Part shown: positions 35,401-45,123 of the stretch, piece after piece | Layout: each line of letters opens with the position of its first letter | How positions within the stretch are numbered: the stretch's first letter is position 1 | Assembly: GCF_963678975.1 (NCBI RefSeq) | Contig: NC_089285.1 | Location: 9,596,694 to 9,660,693, forward strand | Source of the DNA: Dysidea avara | Lineage: Eukaryota; Porifera; Demospongiae; Dictyoceratida; Dysideidae | Reading direction: 5' to 3' | DNA: 64,000 nucleotides | Notes under the pieces: model-generated | Databases searched by the model: none | What the model was told of the DNA's origin: nothing | The model's input: only the letters and a program-made list of their open reading frames with translations | Translations under genes and position numbers: made by a program

Positions 35401-38400
35401 TGAGCTACTGGGCTATCCCAAGAATTCAGATGATGATGTAGTGTGGCCATAAGCATAAATGGGGAGCTGGTAGAGCCAAACAAGACAGTTTTAAATCGAT
35501 AAATTTCAAGGTCACTTTCTGGATCAGATGGTGATGATAACCAGAAGAATCTGGTGTTGTCACGGTCGGACTCATCCAGCCTAACATGTAAAAAGGCCTT
35601 CTCTAAATCTGTAGAAATTCCAATGGCATGGGAACGGAAGCGTAGGAGGATAGAGCACATGTCTGTTGTGAAGGATGGACCAGTTAGCAAGCAATCATTA
35701 AGACTGGGGTGTCTAGCCTGACGGTAGCTACAATTGTACACGATTCTGATCGGTGTTGTCGAGGAAGCTTTACTAACCGGGTGATGTGGTATATAGTGGA
35801 CATCCTTGGTAAGGTCTGGTGCAGTTACCTTCTCGATGAAACCTCTTTGTTCTTGTTCCATAATAATTTTCCCATATAGGTGCAGCAGTTCAGGAGTGTG
35901 GCTGAGTTTGCGAGCTAAAGAGCGGGTCTTGTTTTTGCAAACTGCATAGTTTGAAGGGAGGGGTGGATATTCTTGTTTCCAAGGAAACTTCACACGGTAT
36001 GCACCATCCTCTTCTCGCCTGATGCAAGATTGTTGGTATCTCTCCAGAAATTCGTTCTCTACTTCTGCTGTCTCAGGCTGTGTGACATTAGCAGATTCCA
36101 TCATCCAAAAGGTCGGAGCATTGTTACAGTCAGTAGCTGGTGTGGAAACATGAAACATACTGGCGTTAGTAGTAGGAGCTGGTGGAACAACAAGTGGTCC
36201 AGACAGAAGGTAACCTAGTTTGGACTGCATTGCAGTAGGTCCATTACCTCGCACAATGTGGTCACCCACGAACTGCCAGTAATAATCAGCACCAATCAAT
36301 AATGAGATGTAAAAGTTACTGGATGTTGACACTGGGTTGGCTAGCTGAAGTCCCTGTAAGTGTTCTATGTTTATCAAGTGAGTATGATACCTGTTCTGTA
36401 GGGGTGCCGCAATGACTGGGACCAGTAGAACTGATATTGGAATAGATTCACCTGTCAGTGTCTCAACGTTGACTGTAGCATTGTCCAACTGTTTGGTCAG
36501 GGTTGGTTCTCCTCCAAAGGTAGAGATATTGATGTGTTCAGTTTGTTGAGGAGATATCATTAGCTTCTTGGCTAGTTGGTTAGACATGAAGGATCTCTGG
36601 GCCCCTTCATCGAACAGAATGTGTGCTTCCACTCGGATGCCATTCACACTAACTTGAGCAACTGCAGTTTTCAATAAGCACATAGAATTTGTACGTGTGG
36701 CGGGCTCTGGGGGAATAATGGCAGCATTCATTGCAGTGGATGATGGTGTAGTGGTTTCTGTTGTCTGAGATTGTACTGTTGACTGAGGTTGTACTGTTGT
36801 TTGGGGTTGAACAGAAGTGTGAGGTTGCACTCTCTCTGTTGTGATAGATGCCTGTGTAGTGACTGGAGTGGTATTAGACTCAGATGGCTTGGTAAATGCG
36901 CCGCATAAGCTAGTATGGTGCTTCTGTCTGCACAATTTGCATCTCCACTTTGAAGGACACTGTGAAGCCCTATGGTGCCCCAAACAATTAAAGCAGTGTT
37001 TCCCCTTCTTAACTAATTCAAAGCGTTTTTGGGGATCCTTAACAACATCACAGCGACCACAAAAATGTGGACCCTTACAAAATACACAGGTGTTCTTACT
37101 AGTACCTGAATTAGCAGGTTGGGATTGACGTCCACTTGCACCGGTATGTAGAGTGGTAGCCATTGTAGACTGGTAGGGTTCCATTGTCTTGCACTTGTTG
37201 GACAATGATCCACATTCTAAAATAGTGATTTCCTTCCAAATGGCATCTCTTAACTCTGCGATGGTCCATGCCCCAACGCCGTGTTCTCGAACAAGGTTCT
37301 TATGTACATCACTTGGTAGCTTTCCCAGAATGATAGGCACTAGCATTGATTCATACGAGTCTTCTGTTTTGCCAAGTGCAGTCAATCCTCTTATGTGGGC
37401 TTCTATTGTGTCGTAGAACAACTGCAGACTGGACAAGGACGAGGTGGGACAGTTGGTTTGTGACAGAGCTTGCATGTGTGCCTGTTCGATCTTATGAGAC
37501 TGACCATATCTCTGTGTAAGAAGGGCTATGGCATGGTCATAGTTAGCATCAGTGAGTTGTAGTCCAGCTATGGCCCTCAGTGCATCACCCTGCAACTGCG
37601 CTCTCAAGTAGTTGAACTTCTGCACTTTGCTTAGGGAAGGAGAGTTGTGTACGGCTGCATCAAACGAGTCTTTGAAGACTTGCCACATCAAGGTATCCCC
37701 CGAAAAGTGGGGTAAGCTTAACTTAGGTAACCGGCTTACCGGTTCTCTGGTTACTGGTGGTGGCAACGTGGGTACAAACTCTGGAGCTGTTACACTGAGA
37801 GTGCGTGCAGGTTCTCTAGTTTTCTCAAGGCGGTGTTTAATCAGACTCATATACTCAATGATGGTGTCCTGTATTTCTTCTGCTTCAAGAATCTCAGTTT
37901 CTAATTCCTCTGATGTCTGTATTGATGAGGCGATCTGCCCGTTCAGCTGTTGTAATGTATCCTTCTTCTGGGTTAACTGTTCTAAATTGCTGGTGAGTTT
38001 GGCGACTTGAGTGTCCGTCAATGGGGTTTCCGTCTCTAGATTCTCGTCTACTTTCTTAAATATACGAGTAACATGTGCGCGATACGCCGCACGTGATCCC
38101 TTTGTACGTTGAGTCTCCTCCATCTCCGTGAATGTTTTCTACAAGGAAAACGACACAAAACAAATGAACACTGTAGGTGAAGCGCTTGCCTTCCGGGGTA
38201 CCGTTTAAGAAATGCTACGGTACCAAGCGTTTTCGCGAGGGGTTACAAGGTCCGGAAGTAGCTCGTTTGACGAAACGACTCCAGCGTCACAGCACCATGT
38301 AGGGAAGGGGAGAATGACGCTTCACGTTGATGTGATGTACAGGAGCAGGAGGAGTTGACGGACTACTAACACTATACCAGCACGTGTTGACTCTTCTATT

Positions 38401-38526
38401 ATTCACGTGACCCAAAACTCAACCCCACAAGCGAAAACACAAAACAATTATACAATACATGCCTAGGCCTAATACAATGCTAATAATAATAGTATTATAT
38501 GGGTTGTAGTTAGTCAATCATCGACA
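32433..38526 (-). mobile_element. BEL/Pao LTR retrotransposon, looks whole, very young (fossil rules applied)
   Basis: Two LTRs of 229 bp (32433-32661 and 38298-38526), starting TGTAGGGAAGGG and ending CATCGACA. They appear identical base for base. A 5-bp duplication CAAAT flanks the element (32428-32432 and 38527-38531), the length expected for BEL/Pao. Between them one uninterrupted polyprotein frame lies on the minus strand. Identical LTRs mean insertion was recent in evolutionary terms. It lies within the first unit of a 192-bp tandem duplication in an IS630-like transposon. Confidence 0.95.
32649..38123 (-). CDS. BEL/Pao gag-pol polyprotein (1824 residues)
   Basis: Family parts appear in the usual order. 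A gag-like DUF1759 region (LSLPHFSGDTLMWQVFKDSF) is followed by CCHC-like knuckles (CVFCKGPHFCGRC; CKLCRQKHHTSLC), an aspartic protease region of the DUF1758 type, reverse transcriptase (YVDNVISG), the Pao A17 region, RNase H (VFADASMKAYGAIAF; LWSDSQIVLHWL), and integrase (H2C2 finger ending CVSCRKVSGK; core DVTGVDFTGALHV; WERLIGITKTVLRKVLG). A DUF5641-like tail rich in basic residues closes it. The frame is uninterrupted. The stop lies just inside the downstream LTR, which is common in compact elements. Confidence 0.95.
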   Translation of the reverse strand: MEETQRTKGSRAAYRAHVTRIFKKVDENLETETPLTDTQVAKLTSNLEQLTQKKDTLQQLNGQIASSIQTSEELETEILEAEEIQDTIIEYMSLIKHRLEKTREPARTLSVTAPEFVPTLPPPVTREPVSRLPKLSLPHFSGDTLMWQVFKDSFDAAVHNSPSLSKVQKFNYLRAQLQGDALRAIAGLQLTDANYDHAIALLTQRYGQSHKIEQAHMQALSQTNCPTSSLSSLQLFYDTIEAHIRGLTALGKTEDSYESMLVPIILGKLPSDVHKNLVREHGVGAWTIAELRDAIWKEITILECGSLSNKCKTMEPYQSTMATTLHTGASGRQSQPANSGTSKNTCVFCKGPHFCGRCDVVKDPQKRFELVKKGKHCFNCLGHHRASQCPSKWRCKLCRQKHHTSLCGAFTKPSESNTTPVTTQASITTERVQPHTSVQPQTTVQPQSTVQSQTTETTTPSSTAMNAAIIPPEPATRTNSMCLLKTAVAQVSVNGIRVEAHILFDEGAQRSFMSNQLAKKLMISPQQTEHINISTFGGEPTLTKQLDNATVNVETLTGESIPISVLLVPVIAAPLQNRYHTHLINIEHLQGLQLANPVSTSSNFYISLLIGADYYWQFVGDHIVRGNGPTAMQSKLGYLLSGPLVVPPAPTTNASMFHVSTPATDCNNAPTFWMMESANVTQPETAEVENEFLERYQQSCIRREEDGAYRVKFPWKQEYPPLPSNYAVCKNKTRSLARKLSHTPELLHLYGKIIMEQEQRGFIEKVTAPDLTKDVHYIPHHPVSKASSTTPIRIVYNCSYRQARHPSLNDCLLTGPSFTTDMCSILLRFRSHAIGISTDLEKAFLHVRLDESDRDNTRFFWLSSPSDPESDLEIYRFKTVLFGSTSSPFMLMATLHHHLNSWDSPVAQDMKQNLYVDNVISGCSTEAEAIKYYREARFIMTQAQFNLRSWASNSSQLQAVTVAEGTADCDVTVNLLGLLWNTATDTISFTPKQFLSNTEVPLPVTKRLVLQLSSKVYDPLGILSPVTIQAKILMQDLWRSGIAWDDPLFPEHTNRWWKIAEDLQDTSKITIPRFYFGPTYSQPVELHVFADASMKAYGAIAFLRTGEHTCFVLARSRVVPLKPHTLPRLELMAAVVASRLAQFVVSSLPHLLQKYAVKLWSDSQIVLHWLYSKKRLKQFISNRVQEINKTFPDIPWLYCPTNDNPADLLTRGLSAAQLNSSCLWQQGPPWLTDETRWPAWNHSEILHLQVDDDVMETNTSATDLPNTVTPGIHNLIELTKYSSLMKVLRVSAHVYRFVHNTRNPTKRHIGPLSVDETNKALTLWIHSCQHTTFHKEILNIRAKRGKRLPLVRQLRLFMDSSDYLRCGGRIHNAHVDSDTKFPILLPKHHPLTKLIVLAVHKEQLHAGVTGTVTSIRQGYWIPSARQLVRQLIRKCVSCRKVSGKPYMVPEPPPLPLDRVKEGKPFDVTGVDFTGALHVKNNGTEEKVYICLFTCGLSRAVHLEVVCDLSVETFLRAFRRFVSRKSLPQVMISDNASTYVSASKELEQIFTSDKLGESLNAKGVRWKFIPKRAPWYGGFWERLIGITKTVLRKVLGKSFITLEVLQTLIVEVEAVLNDRPLTYLSADVTDPEPLTPSHLLYGRRMTMLPYPAVEEEQHDPTFLSSTSLRDKVNRQTLLLNHFQRRWQREYLTSLREAYKATGTSKQSVKVGDVVLVHDDIPRLQWRLAVIEELMEGLDGYARAAKIRTSTGRTNRPIAKLYPLELSSPCEPTTCDDNRDTDRDNDHDVSSEPVHQRPTRDAAARARVRIKSWTNQLTVAPEDVDD

Positions 38527-38778
38527 CAAATTCGCGCATGCGTAAACATGGCGCGAGTATTTGAATGACCGTATGTTGCGGGAACTATGATCATGAATGC
38601 AATGAAGCCATACAGCTACAAGTAATTTGCTCGACGACTCTATTTAATGCCCACTGCAAAAATGCATCTTAGCTGAACAACGATCATTTACACCGGTTTT
38701 CAAGTCCGTTGTCCTATTCAAATTCGCATATGCGTAAACATGGCGCGAGTATTTGAATGACCGTACGTTGCGGGAACT

Positions 38779-39756
38779 ATGATCATGAATGCAACGAAGC
38801 CATACAGCTACAACCTGCGATGGAGGATAGTATGGGCTTATTACAGGCCCACCTATCATTTAACCCAGAAGGAAATCAGCGACCAATTTCATGTATCAGA
38901 GCAAACTGTGCATCGATACTTACAGTTATTTCGTCAAACTGGGGATGTTGAAATTAGGCATCGAAGGGATGGACCGGAAAAATTATTAGGTAACTTCGAG
39001 CAGCTTACTTTGCTGAGGCTGGTGTTGATACAACCTGGTCTATACCTTCATGAGTTACAAGAGATGTTAAACGATGATTACGGAGTAGTTATTAGCATAC
39101 CTACAATCTGCAGAGCCCTTAAACAAATGGGCTGCACAAGACAGTCAATGCATCACGTTGCTCTACAGCAATCCAACTATCTAAGGGCTAAATTCATGGC
39201 TGAAGTTTCTTGCTATGACCCATCAATGCTAGTATGGCTTGATGAAACTGGTTGTGACAACCGAAATGCTTTAAGACAGAAAGCATACAGCATTAGAGGG
39301 ATGCCCTTGAACAACCACCAACTTCTAATTAGAGGTGTACGATATTCAGCAATACCACTTATATCCTTAGATGGCATTCATGATGTACACATTACAGAGG
39401 GCACTATTAATGGGGACAGATTTGCTGATTTTGTTCGAAATTGTTTAGTGCCGATTTTAAATCCCTTTAATCGCATTAACACAAGGTCAGTTGTGTTGAT
39501 GGACAATGCAAGTATCCATCATATAGATGAGGTTACTGATTTGGTTGAAGCTCAAGCAAATGCAAGATTATGTTTTCTACCACCATATTCACCTGATCTT
39601 ATGCCAGCAGAGGAAGTGTTTAGCAAAGTAAAAACAATAATAAAAGAAGATACCCGCCTCTATCAGATGACTCCAAGGTTAGTGATAACTATGGCATTCA
39701 CCCTGATATCACAAGAAGATTGTCGTGGATTCATTTCACACTGTGGCTACATTTAA
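38779..39756 (+). CDS. IS630/Tc1-like transposase, copy A (intact)
   Basis: 325 residues. The N-terminal helix-turn-helix spans about residues 25-55 (THLTQKEISDQF-like region, then HVSEQTVHRYLQLFRQTGDV). The DDE triad is visible: MLVWLDETGCDNRNALRQK (first Asp), VVLMDNASIHHIDEV (second Asp) and LPPYSPDLMPAEEVFSKVKT (Glu), with 35 residues between the last two by my count. Size and motif order fit a standard IS630-type transposase that cuts and pastes at TA. The start at 38779 is the first ATG in frame after the inverted repeat. The element's right half was separated from this copy by the DIRS at 40028. Confidence 0.92.
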   Translation: MIMNATKPYSYNLRWRIVWAYYRPTYHLTQKEISDQFHVSEQTVHRYLQLFRQTGDVEIRHRRDGPEKLLGNFEQLTLLRLVLIQPGLYLHELQEMLNDDYGVVISIPTICRALKQMGCTRQSMHHVALQQSNYLRAKFMAEVSCYDPSMLVWLDETGCDNRNALRQKAYSIRGMPLNNHQLLIRGVRYSAIPLISLDGIHDVHITEGTINGDRFADFVRNCLVPILNPFNRINTRSVVLMDNASIHHIDEVTDLVEAQANARLCFLPPYSPDLMPAEEVFSKVKTIIKEDTRLYQMTPRLVITMAFTLISQEDCRGFISHCGYI

Positions 39757-40027
39757 AGACATGTGATGATTTAAGTGACGCTGTTTAAATAGTTTATGTA
39801 CTGTACTGTTAACTGTTACCTAGTTTTTTAACACTTGTAATATAGCCACACGTTCATCTAGAAACTCATCGTCAGATATTATCCCTGAATCTTTAAGATT
39901 CTTCAATTCAGCTAGCTGTTTGTAGCACTTTGACCTTCCATCGATTAATCTACTTGGACTAGCAGACTTTTCCTTTACTTGGGTTGGCACAGCTTGATGT
40001 GGAGTAGTAATGGCACTTGCTAATTGT
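38881..40027 (+). repeat. 1.15-kb direct repeat left of the DIRS
   Basis: Begins GACCAATTTCATGTATCAGA inside the transposase helix-turn-helix and ends ACTTGCTAATTGT inside the opposed ORF. The same segment, with the same two borders, lies right of the DIRS at 43998-45123. Differences are a short indel near 38945 and scattered substitutions. Confidence 0.95.
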
Positions 40028-43000
40028 AGAATACAGTCAAGTTACAGTACTCTGTGTGATGTATGATACTGTACTTAAGCGTGCAATAAATGTGTAGTGC
40101 TGCATATCAAGTCAGTTCATGTGTTTCTTGTTACTGTTATCTAGGTGCTGTCACTCTGCTGTGGAATACTAGATGAAGCTGAAGCTATCAATGCGGAAAA
40201 TTTGGCTAGCTCACATGGAGGTGTCTTGATGTATCTTTGGTAAGCGTCACTCTGCCATCTGCCTAACATCTTGATGTATGCGTCAGGTATATTTGCTTTG
40301 GCTGCGGTGGTTGCTGCTCCAATGCGGAAGCTGTGGGAATTGTACCAATTGCAATTAACTTACAATTCGGACAGGACTGAGTTTAATGCTGTGCAGAAAA
40401 TTTGTCTGGTAAGGCCTTAGCCATTCTCTGTGAGGAATAGAGGTCCTGGTTGTGTTCCTCTTCGTGCCAGGTATGGGAGGATACCTAGTATGGGACATAC
40501 ATTTGTGTTGGTTGCGCCTAAGTAAATTTGTACGCCTTGCCGAAAAGGGTCAGTCTTTGATTGTTTGACATGGATTCTCAGAACATTGGGATTATCTCTG
40601 TGATCTATGGAGATATCCTGGAGTGACAGGTGTAGAGATGGGTCATAGCCATTGTGGCTTGGGATGGTAAACTCGCTAACACGCAAGAATCCAAAAAAGG
40701 CCAAACAACAAGCAGCCCAAAGCATGATATTTCTGTACAAGTGGGGTTGGTTAGAGAGTATGTTTTTTATGCTTTGCATTAATTGGAGAGTGATTGGCAG
40801 TCGGACCCTCGGTGAAGAAGTAGATGCTTGAGCCTTTCTTATGCCACGTAAGACTAGCTGAAGTCGAGGAGTGAGCTGCTCACTGAACCGTTCATGTAGG
40901 CCTGCAACAACGTGCATATGACGGATGGCTGCCAGATACACTTTAATAGTGGTGTGGGACATGTTAGCAGTAGCCAGATAGGAAGCAAACAGGATCAGTG
41001 TTGTTTCTGATGACAGTATCGGGGAAATTCTAGATGCTGTGCAGAATTGAATGTACTTGTTCTTTCCAGCTGAGTATGTTGTGATAGTTGATGGAGCCAG
41101 TCCTTGAATAAGGAATTGGTTGGCCTTGCAGTAGAGATCAGTTAAATGTGCAGCATCTGGTAAGGGCATGAGGTGGTGGAACCCATCTACAAAGGATGAT
41201 GACAGTAGACCATAAAGGTAGCAGCCTGGTAACAATACATGGGGAAATTGTGTACAGATGCGTGGTGAGGTGAAATGTAAGTGCGAACTTGAAGCAAGCA
41301 TGCCCGTGTAAACAATTAATAAATAAAGAAGAGGTGCGATATGTGTACCTAAGAGAAAGCTTAGTGTGACAATATACATTATGGGGTATGCGTGTGAGTG
41401 TGCATGCAAAAGTGCATATTATGCACCTCATAATTAGTCTCGTGAAGATACATACTTACACTTGATTGTATGACATGAGAACAAATACACGGATATGAAA
41501 TGCCATAGGAAATATCAATGTTAGTATATAACTTAACGTGTTTGCGGCTATTGTAATGGTTCACAAGGTGTAGATAAGATGTGGAATGACTATCTGGAAA
41601 ACTGGATGACTTGTTTGAAGTATCGGAGGAAATGAGACGATATACATTCGTGACACAAATGTTCTGCCAGGCTTGACAACTTTCGTGGCATGCTGTAAAA
41701 GACCAACAAGTGATAGGATGGCCCTTTTGTTGGCATCTCTCTTTTTGAGCCATGCTTTAATCTCGTTACGAATGTTCTGCAGCTTGGTAGGTGGAAGTCG
41801 GGCCTCCATGTTTTGGGTGTCTAGGGCAATTCCTAAGAATGTAAGTGTCTCTGCAGGTCCCTCTATTTTTCCATTGCTAAGGGGATACCAAGGTGTGAGC
41901 ATACTTCGAGAATAACTTGGAGGTTGTTAAAGCATGCAGGTGATTTGGGTGGAGATATAATGAGAAAATCATCCAGATAGTGGAGAAGAGGACTCACGCC
42001 CTTTTGCTCAAGAATCCAAGATAAAAGGTCAGCAAGGATATTGAAAAGTTTTGGTGCAGACCTTAGGCCAAATGGAAGGCAAGTATCAATGAAGACCTGT
42101 GCATTCCAATTCATAGCTAGGAGGTGACGATCTGCTGGATGGACGGGTAAGAGGCGAAATGCATTCTTAACATCGACTTTGGCAAGCAGTGTGCCCCTTC
42201 CCAATTTCATAATTTCTGCAATAGCTGAATCCACAGTGATATAGGAAAGGGAGCAGAGTGGCTTTGGAATTCCATCATTCACACTGTGGCCCGATGGATG
42301 GGATAGATCCACTATAAGGCGCCATTTACCGGTTGGTGCTTTTTGGGAATCACTCCGAAGCAGTTGATATGTATTTCTGGCACTAATTCCTTGAGGAAAG
42401 GCCCTGTGACTCGTTTAAGAGCCAGCTCTTCCTCCAAATAATGATCAACTACTTCAGGGTGTTGTAGAGCACAAACTAAGTTCCGTTTGGCAGATTTCAG
42501 AGAGCTTTGAGGGTTGTGATAGCCTATACGGAAACCCTGCGAGATTCCGGCAAGGAAGAAATTTACTAGGGACTGATCTGGGTGTGTTGCTAAGAGGTTG
42601 CTCCAGTTTTTGACAATAAGGGGTGATGTAATGGCTATTGCCTCTGCAGGAACCTTCACAATATCTGATGATTTTTCCACCTGTAAGAGCCATTGGTTAA
42701 TCCATGGACGTTCATCCAGATCCAGTGCATCAGCTAGATAGGATGGGGAGGGGAGGGGTAAGTATTGTGTAATATGCAATAAGGGGGGGGCATGCAGTAC
42801 AGTTGCATAGCATGATAAACAAACATACAGATTAGTGTGACTCATTTGTTCAAACAGTATTGGTAACTAGTCATTACAACATCAAATTAGGACTATAGTT
42901 ACAATCAAGTAATGATAACAGTCAGCTTCAGTTCACAGTTGTCCCCTTGGTTGGTTGATGAGGGGTTCGCGTTGAAACCTTTTACCTTTATTTGGGCAGA

Positions 43001-43997
43001 ACATTGCCTTGTGGCGTTTATCAACAATTCTGGGGTTGAAGGCACATCTATAGCACGTGTGCTCGTATTTACAATGAGGATGTGGGCAGTCAGGGTTGGG
43101 GTCATCGTTCCAGTCCAAGCAAATGCGTTGCTGTGATGGAGGGGTACGTCTGGGTTGGTTGCTTGCATACCTCTGAGTGCTGTATTGGGGTCTTGGCTGT
43201 GACTGCGATGGAGGTAGTGCCTGGGTCATGTTTTGGTCAGGGAAAGCATCATGCCATAGATTGAGATCAATCGTTGACCAGTCTGTTGAAGAGGTTGCAG
43301 AAGCCTTCAAGCGGAACTGGCGATCATAAACTGCCCAGCAACCTGGCTGACGATTGTATGAGGCTTGGATAATCTGCTGTTGGTAGCCCAGAAGATCTGC
43401 TATGCGATGCGGTTTTGTGCGAGACATCACTGCCATGTACACTCCAAAGGACTGAACCCACTCCATAATGCTTAGCTCTCTGTGGTGCTTTGGTTTTCGG
43501 CTGTCACCATGGTCTTCACCAGCATTGTATTCAGCAGATGTTAATGTATCAGGTAGTAGGTCTGACATTTCTATGAAGAGTCCATCCTGAATTCTGTTGA
43601 GCAACTTGGTAGGGATGGGTGGGAGTCCAGCGCTAACCATGATGGGTGGATTCATGTTACTGCCTGATCGGATGAGTGATCTTGAAGTAGAGGTTGCGCC
43701 TGCCTGACGAGAGGTTTGGATTACTTCCTGAATCTCTGGTATGTGCCAGATCTGACTGCTACTTGGGAGATGGCCGAGAGCTATTAGATGAGGAAGGGGA
43801 CCAGGTTAAGAAGGGGGGGTAACAGATTGAAGTAAATGCATAGGCGTGATGATACATGCACAAAGAGAACATAGCTCGCTGACTAGTATACATGTAGGGG
43901 TGGGGGTATAATGTGAAGGTGTTGCTGCATATGGGTGAATGCATGATGGCAATACTAGTGAATGGTAAGCCCAACAACTGAATGGCATGTAATGTAT
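40028..43997 (-). mobile_element. DIRS-like tyrosine-recombinase retrotransposon (fossil)
   Basis: Minus-strand parts, right to left: a gag-like ORF (42933-43655) with a Cys/His-rich end (CPHPHCKYEHTCYRC); a linker ORF region (42312-42845); reverse transcriptase (VDVKNAFRLLPVHP; LLHYLDDFLIISP); an RNase H region; then a tyrosine recombinase (about 41160-40150) with LRVSEF and, near the end, a HSFRIGAATTAA box and LGRW. This layout is DIRS/Ngaro-like. It is broken, in perhaps three to five places, though frame changes between genes are partly normal for the family. No split or inverted terminal repeat was identified. It is flanked by direct repeats of about 1.13 kb of the host transposon. Confidence 0.85.
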
Positions 43998-44851
43998 GAC
44001 CAATTTCATGTATCAGAGCAAACTGTGCATCGATACTTACAGTTATTTCGTCAAACTGGGGCCATCCCGGAAAAGTTATTAGGTAACTTCGAGCAGCTTA
44101 CTTTGCTGAGGCTGGTGTTGACACAACCTGGTCTCTATACCTTCATGAGTTACAAGAGATGTTAAATGATGATTACGGAGTAGTTATTAGCATACCTACA
44201 ATCTGCAGAGCCCTTAAACAAATGGGCTGCACAAGACAGTCAATGCATCACGTTGCTCTACAGCAATCCAACTATCTAAGGGCTAAATTCATGGCTGAAG
44301 TTTCTTGCTATGACCCATCAATGCTAGTATGGCTTGATGAAACTGGTTGTGACAACCGAAATGCTTTAAGACAGAAAGCATACAGCATTAGAGGGATGCC
44401 CTTGAACAACCACCAACTTCTAATTAGAGGTGTACGATATTCAGCAATACCACTTATATCCTTAGATGGCATTCATGATGTACACATTACAGAGGGCACT
44501 ATTAATGGGGACAGATTTGCTGATTTTGTTCGAAATTGTTTTGTGCCGATTTTAAATCCCTTTAATCGCATTAACACAAGGTCAGTTGTGTTGATGGACA
44601 ATGCAAGTATCCATCATATAGATGAGGTTACTGATTTGGTTGAAGCTCAAGCAAATGCAAGATTATGTTTTCTACCACCATATTCACTTGATCTTATGCC
44701 AGCAGAGGAAGTGTTTAGCAAAGTAAAAACAATAATAAAAGAAGATACCCGCCTCTATCAGATGACTCCAAGGTTAGTGATAACTATGGCATTCACCCTG
44801 ATATCACAAGAAGATTGTCGTGGATTCATTTCACACTGTGGCTACATTTAA
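43998..44851 (+). pseudogene. IS630/Tc1-like transposase, copy B (truncated)
   Basis: Lacks roughly the first 34 residues (cut at the DIRS border). It carries an indel replacing the DVEIRHRRDG segment and has a 2-bp insertion near 44133 that shifts frame ahead of the main open part (44159-44851). All three catalytic motifs remain (WLDETGCDNRN, LMDNASIHH, LMPAEEVFSK). One visible substitution turns SPDL into SLDL. Not expected to be functional. Otherwise almost identical to copy A, so the duplication is recent. Confidence 0.9.
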
Positions 44852-45123
44852 AAACATGTGATGATTTAAGTGACGCTGTTTAAATAGTTTATGTACTGTA
44901 CTGTTAACTGTTACCTAGTTTTTTTAACACTTGTAATATAGCCACACGTTCATCTAGAAACTCATCGTCAGATATTATCCCTGAATCTTTAAGATTCTTC
45001 AATTCAGCTAGCTGTTTGTAGCACTTTGACCTTCCATCGATTAATCTACTTGGACTAGCAGACTTTTCCTTTACTTGGGTTGGCACAGCTTGATGTGGAG
45101 TAGTAATGGCACTTGCTAATTGT
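43998..45123 (+). repeat. 1.13-kb direct repeat right of the DIRS
   Basis: Second copy of the 38881-40027 segment, nearly identical. Its left border follows DIRS-side sequence directly, and its right border continues smoothly into the rest of the opposed ORF and the right end of the IS630-like transposon. Confidence 0.95.

Larger units (their letters stand above)
32330..38812. repeat. 192-bp tandem duplication (unit 1 split by BEL/Pao)
   Basis: Unit 1 is 32330-32432 plus 38532-38620; unit 2 is 38621-38812. Both begin AGTAATTTGCTCGACGACTC and end CATACAGCTACA, with only a few substitutions. The unit spans the junction of the outer element and the IS630-like transposon's left end, so it arose after that transposon inserted. 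The BEL/Pao element sits in unit 1 only. Confidence 0.9.

Noticed and set aside
33415-38010. Plus-strand ORFs opposite the BEL/Pao polyprotein
   Set aside because: Shadow frames of a long, well-supported minus-strand gene.
38881-45123. The 1.13-kb repeats as a literal target-site duplication
   Set aside because: No known integrase makes staggered cuts of that size; tandem duplication or recombination is more plausible.
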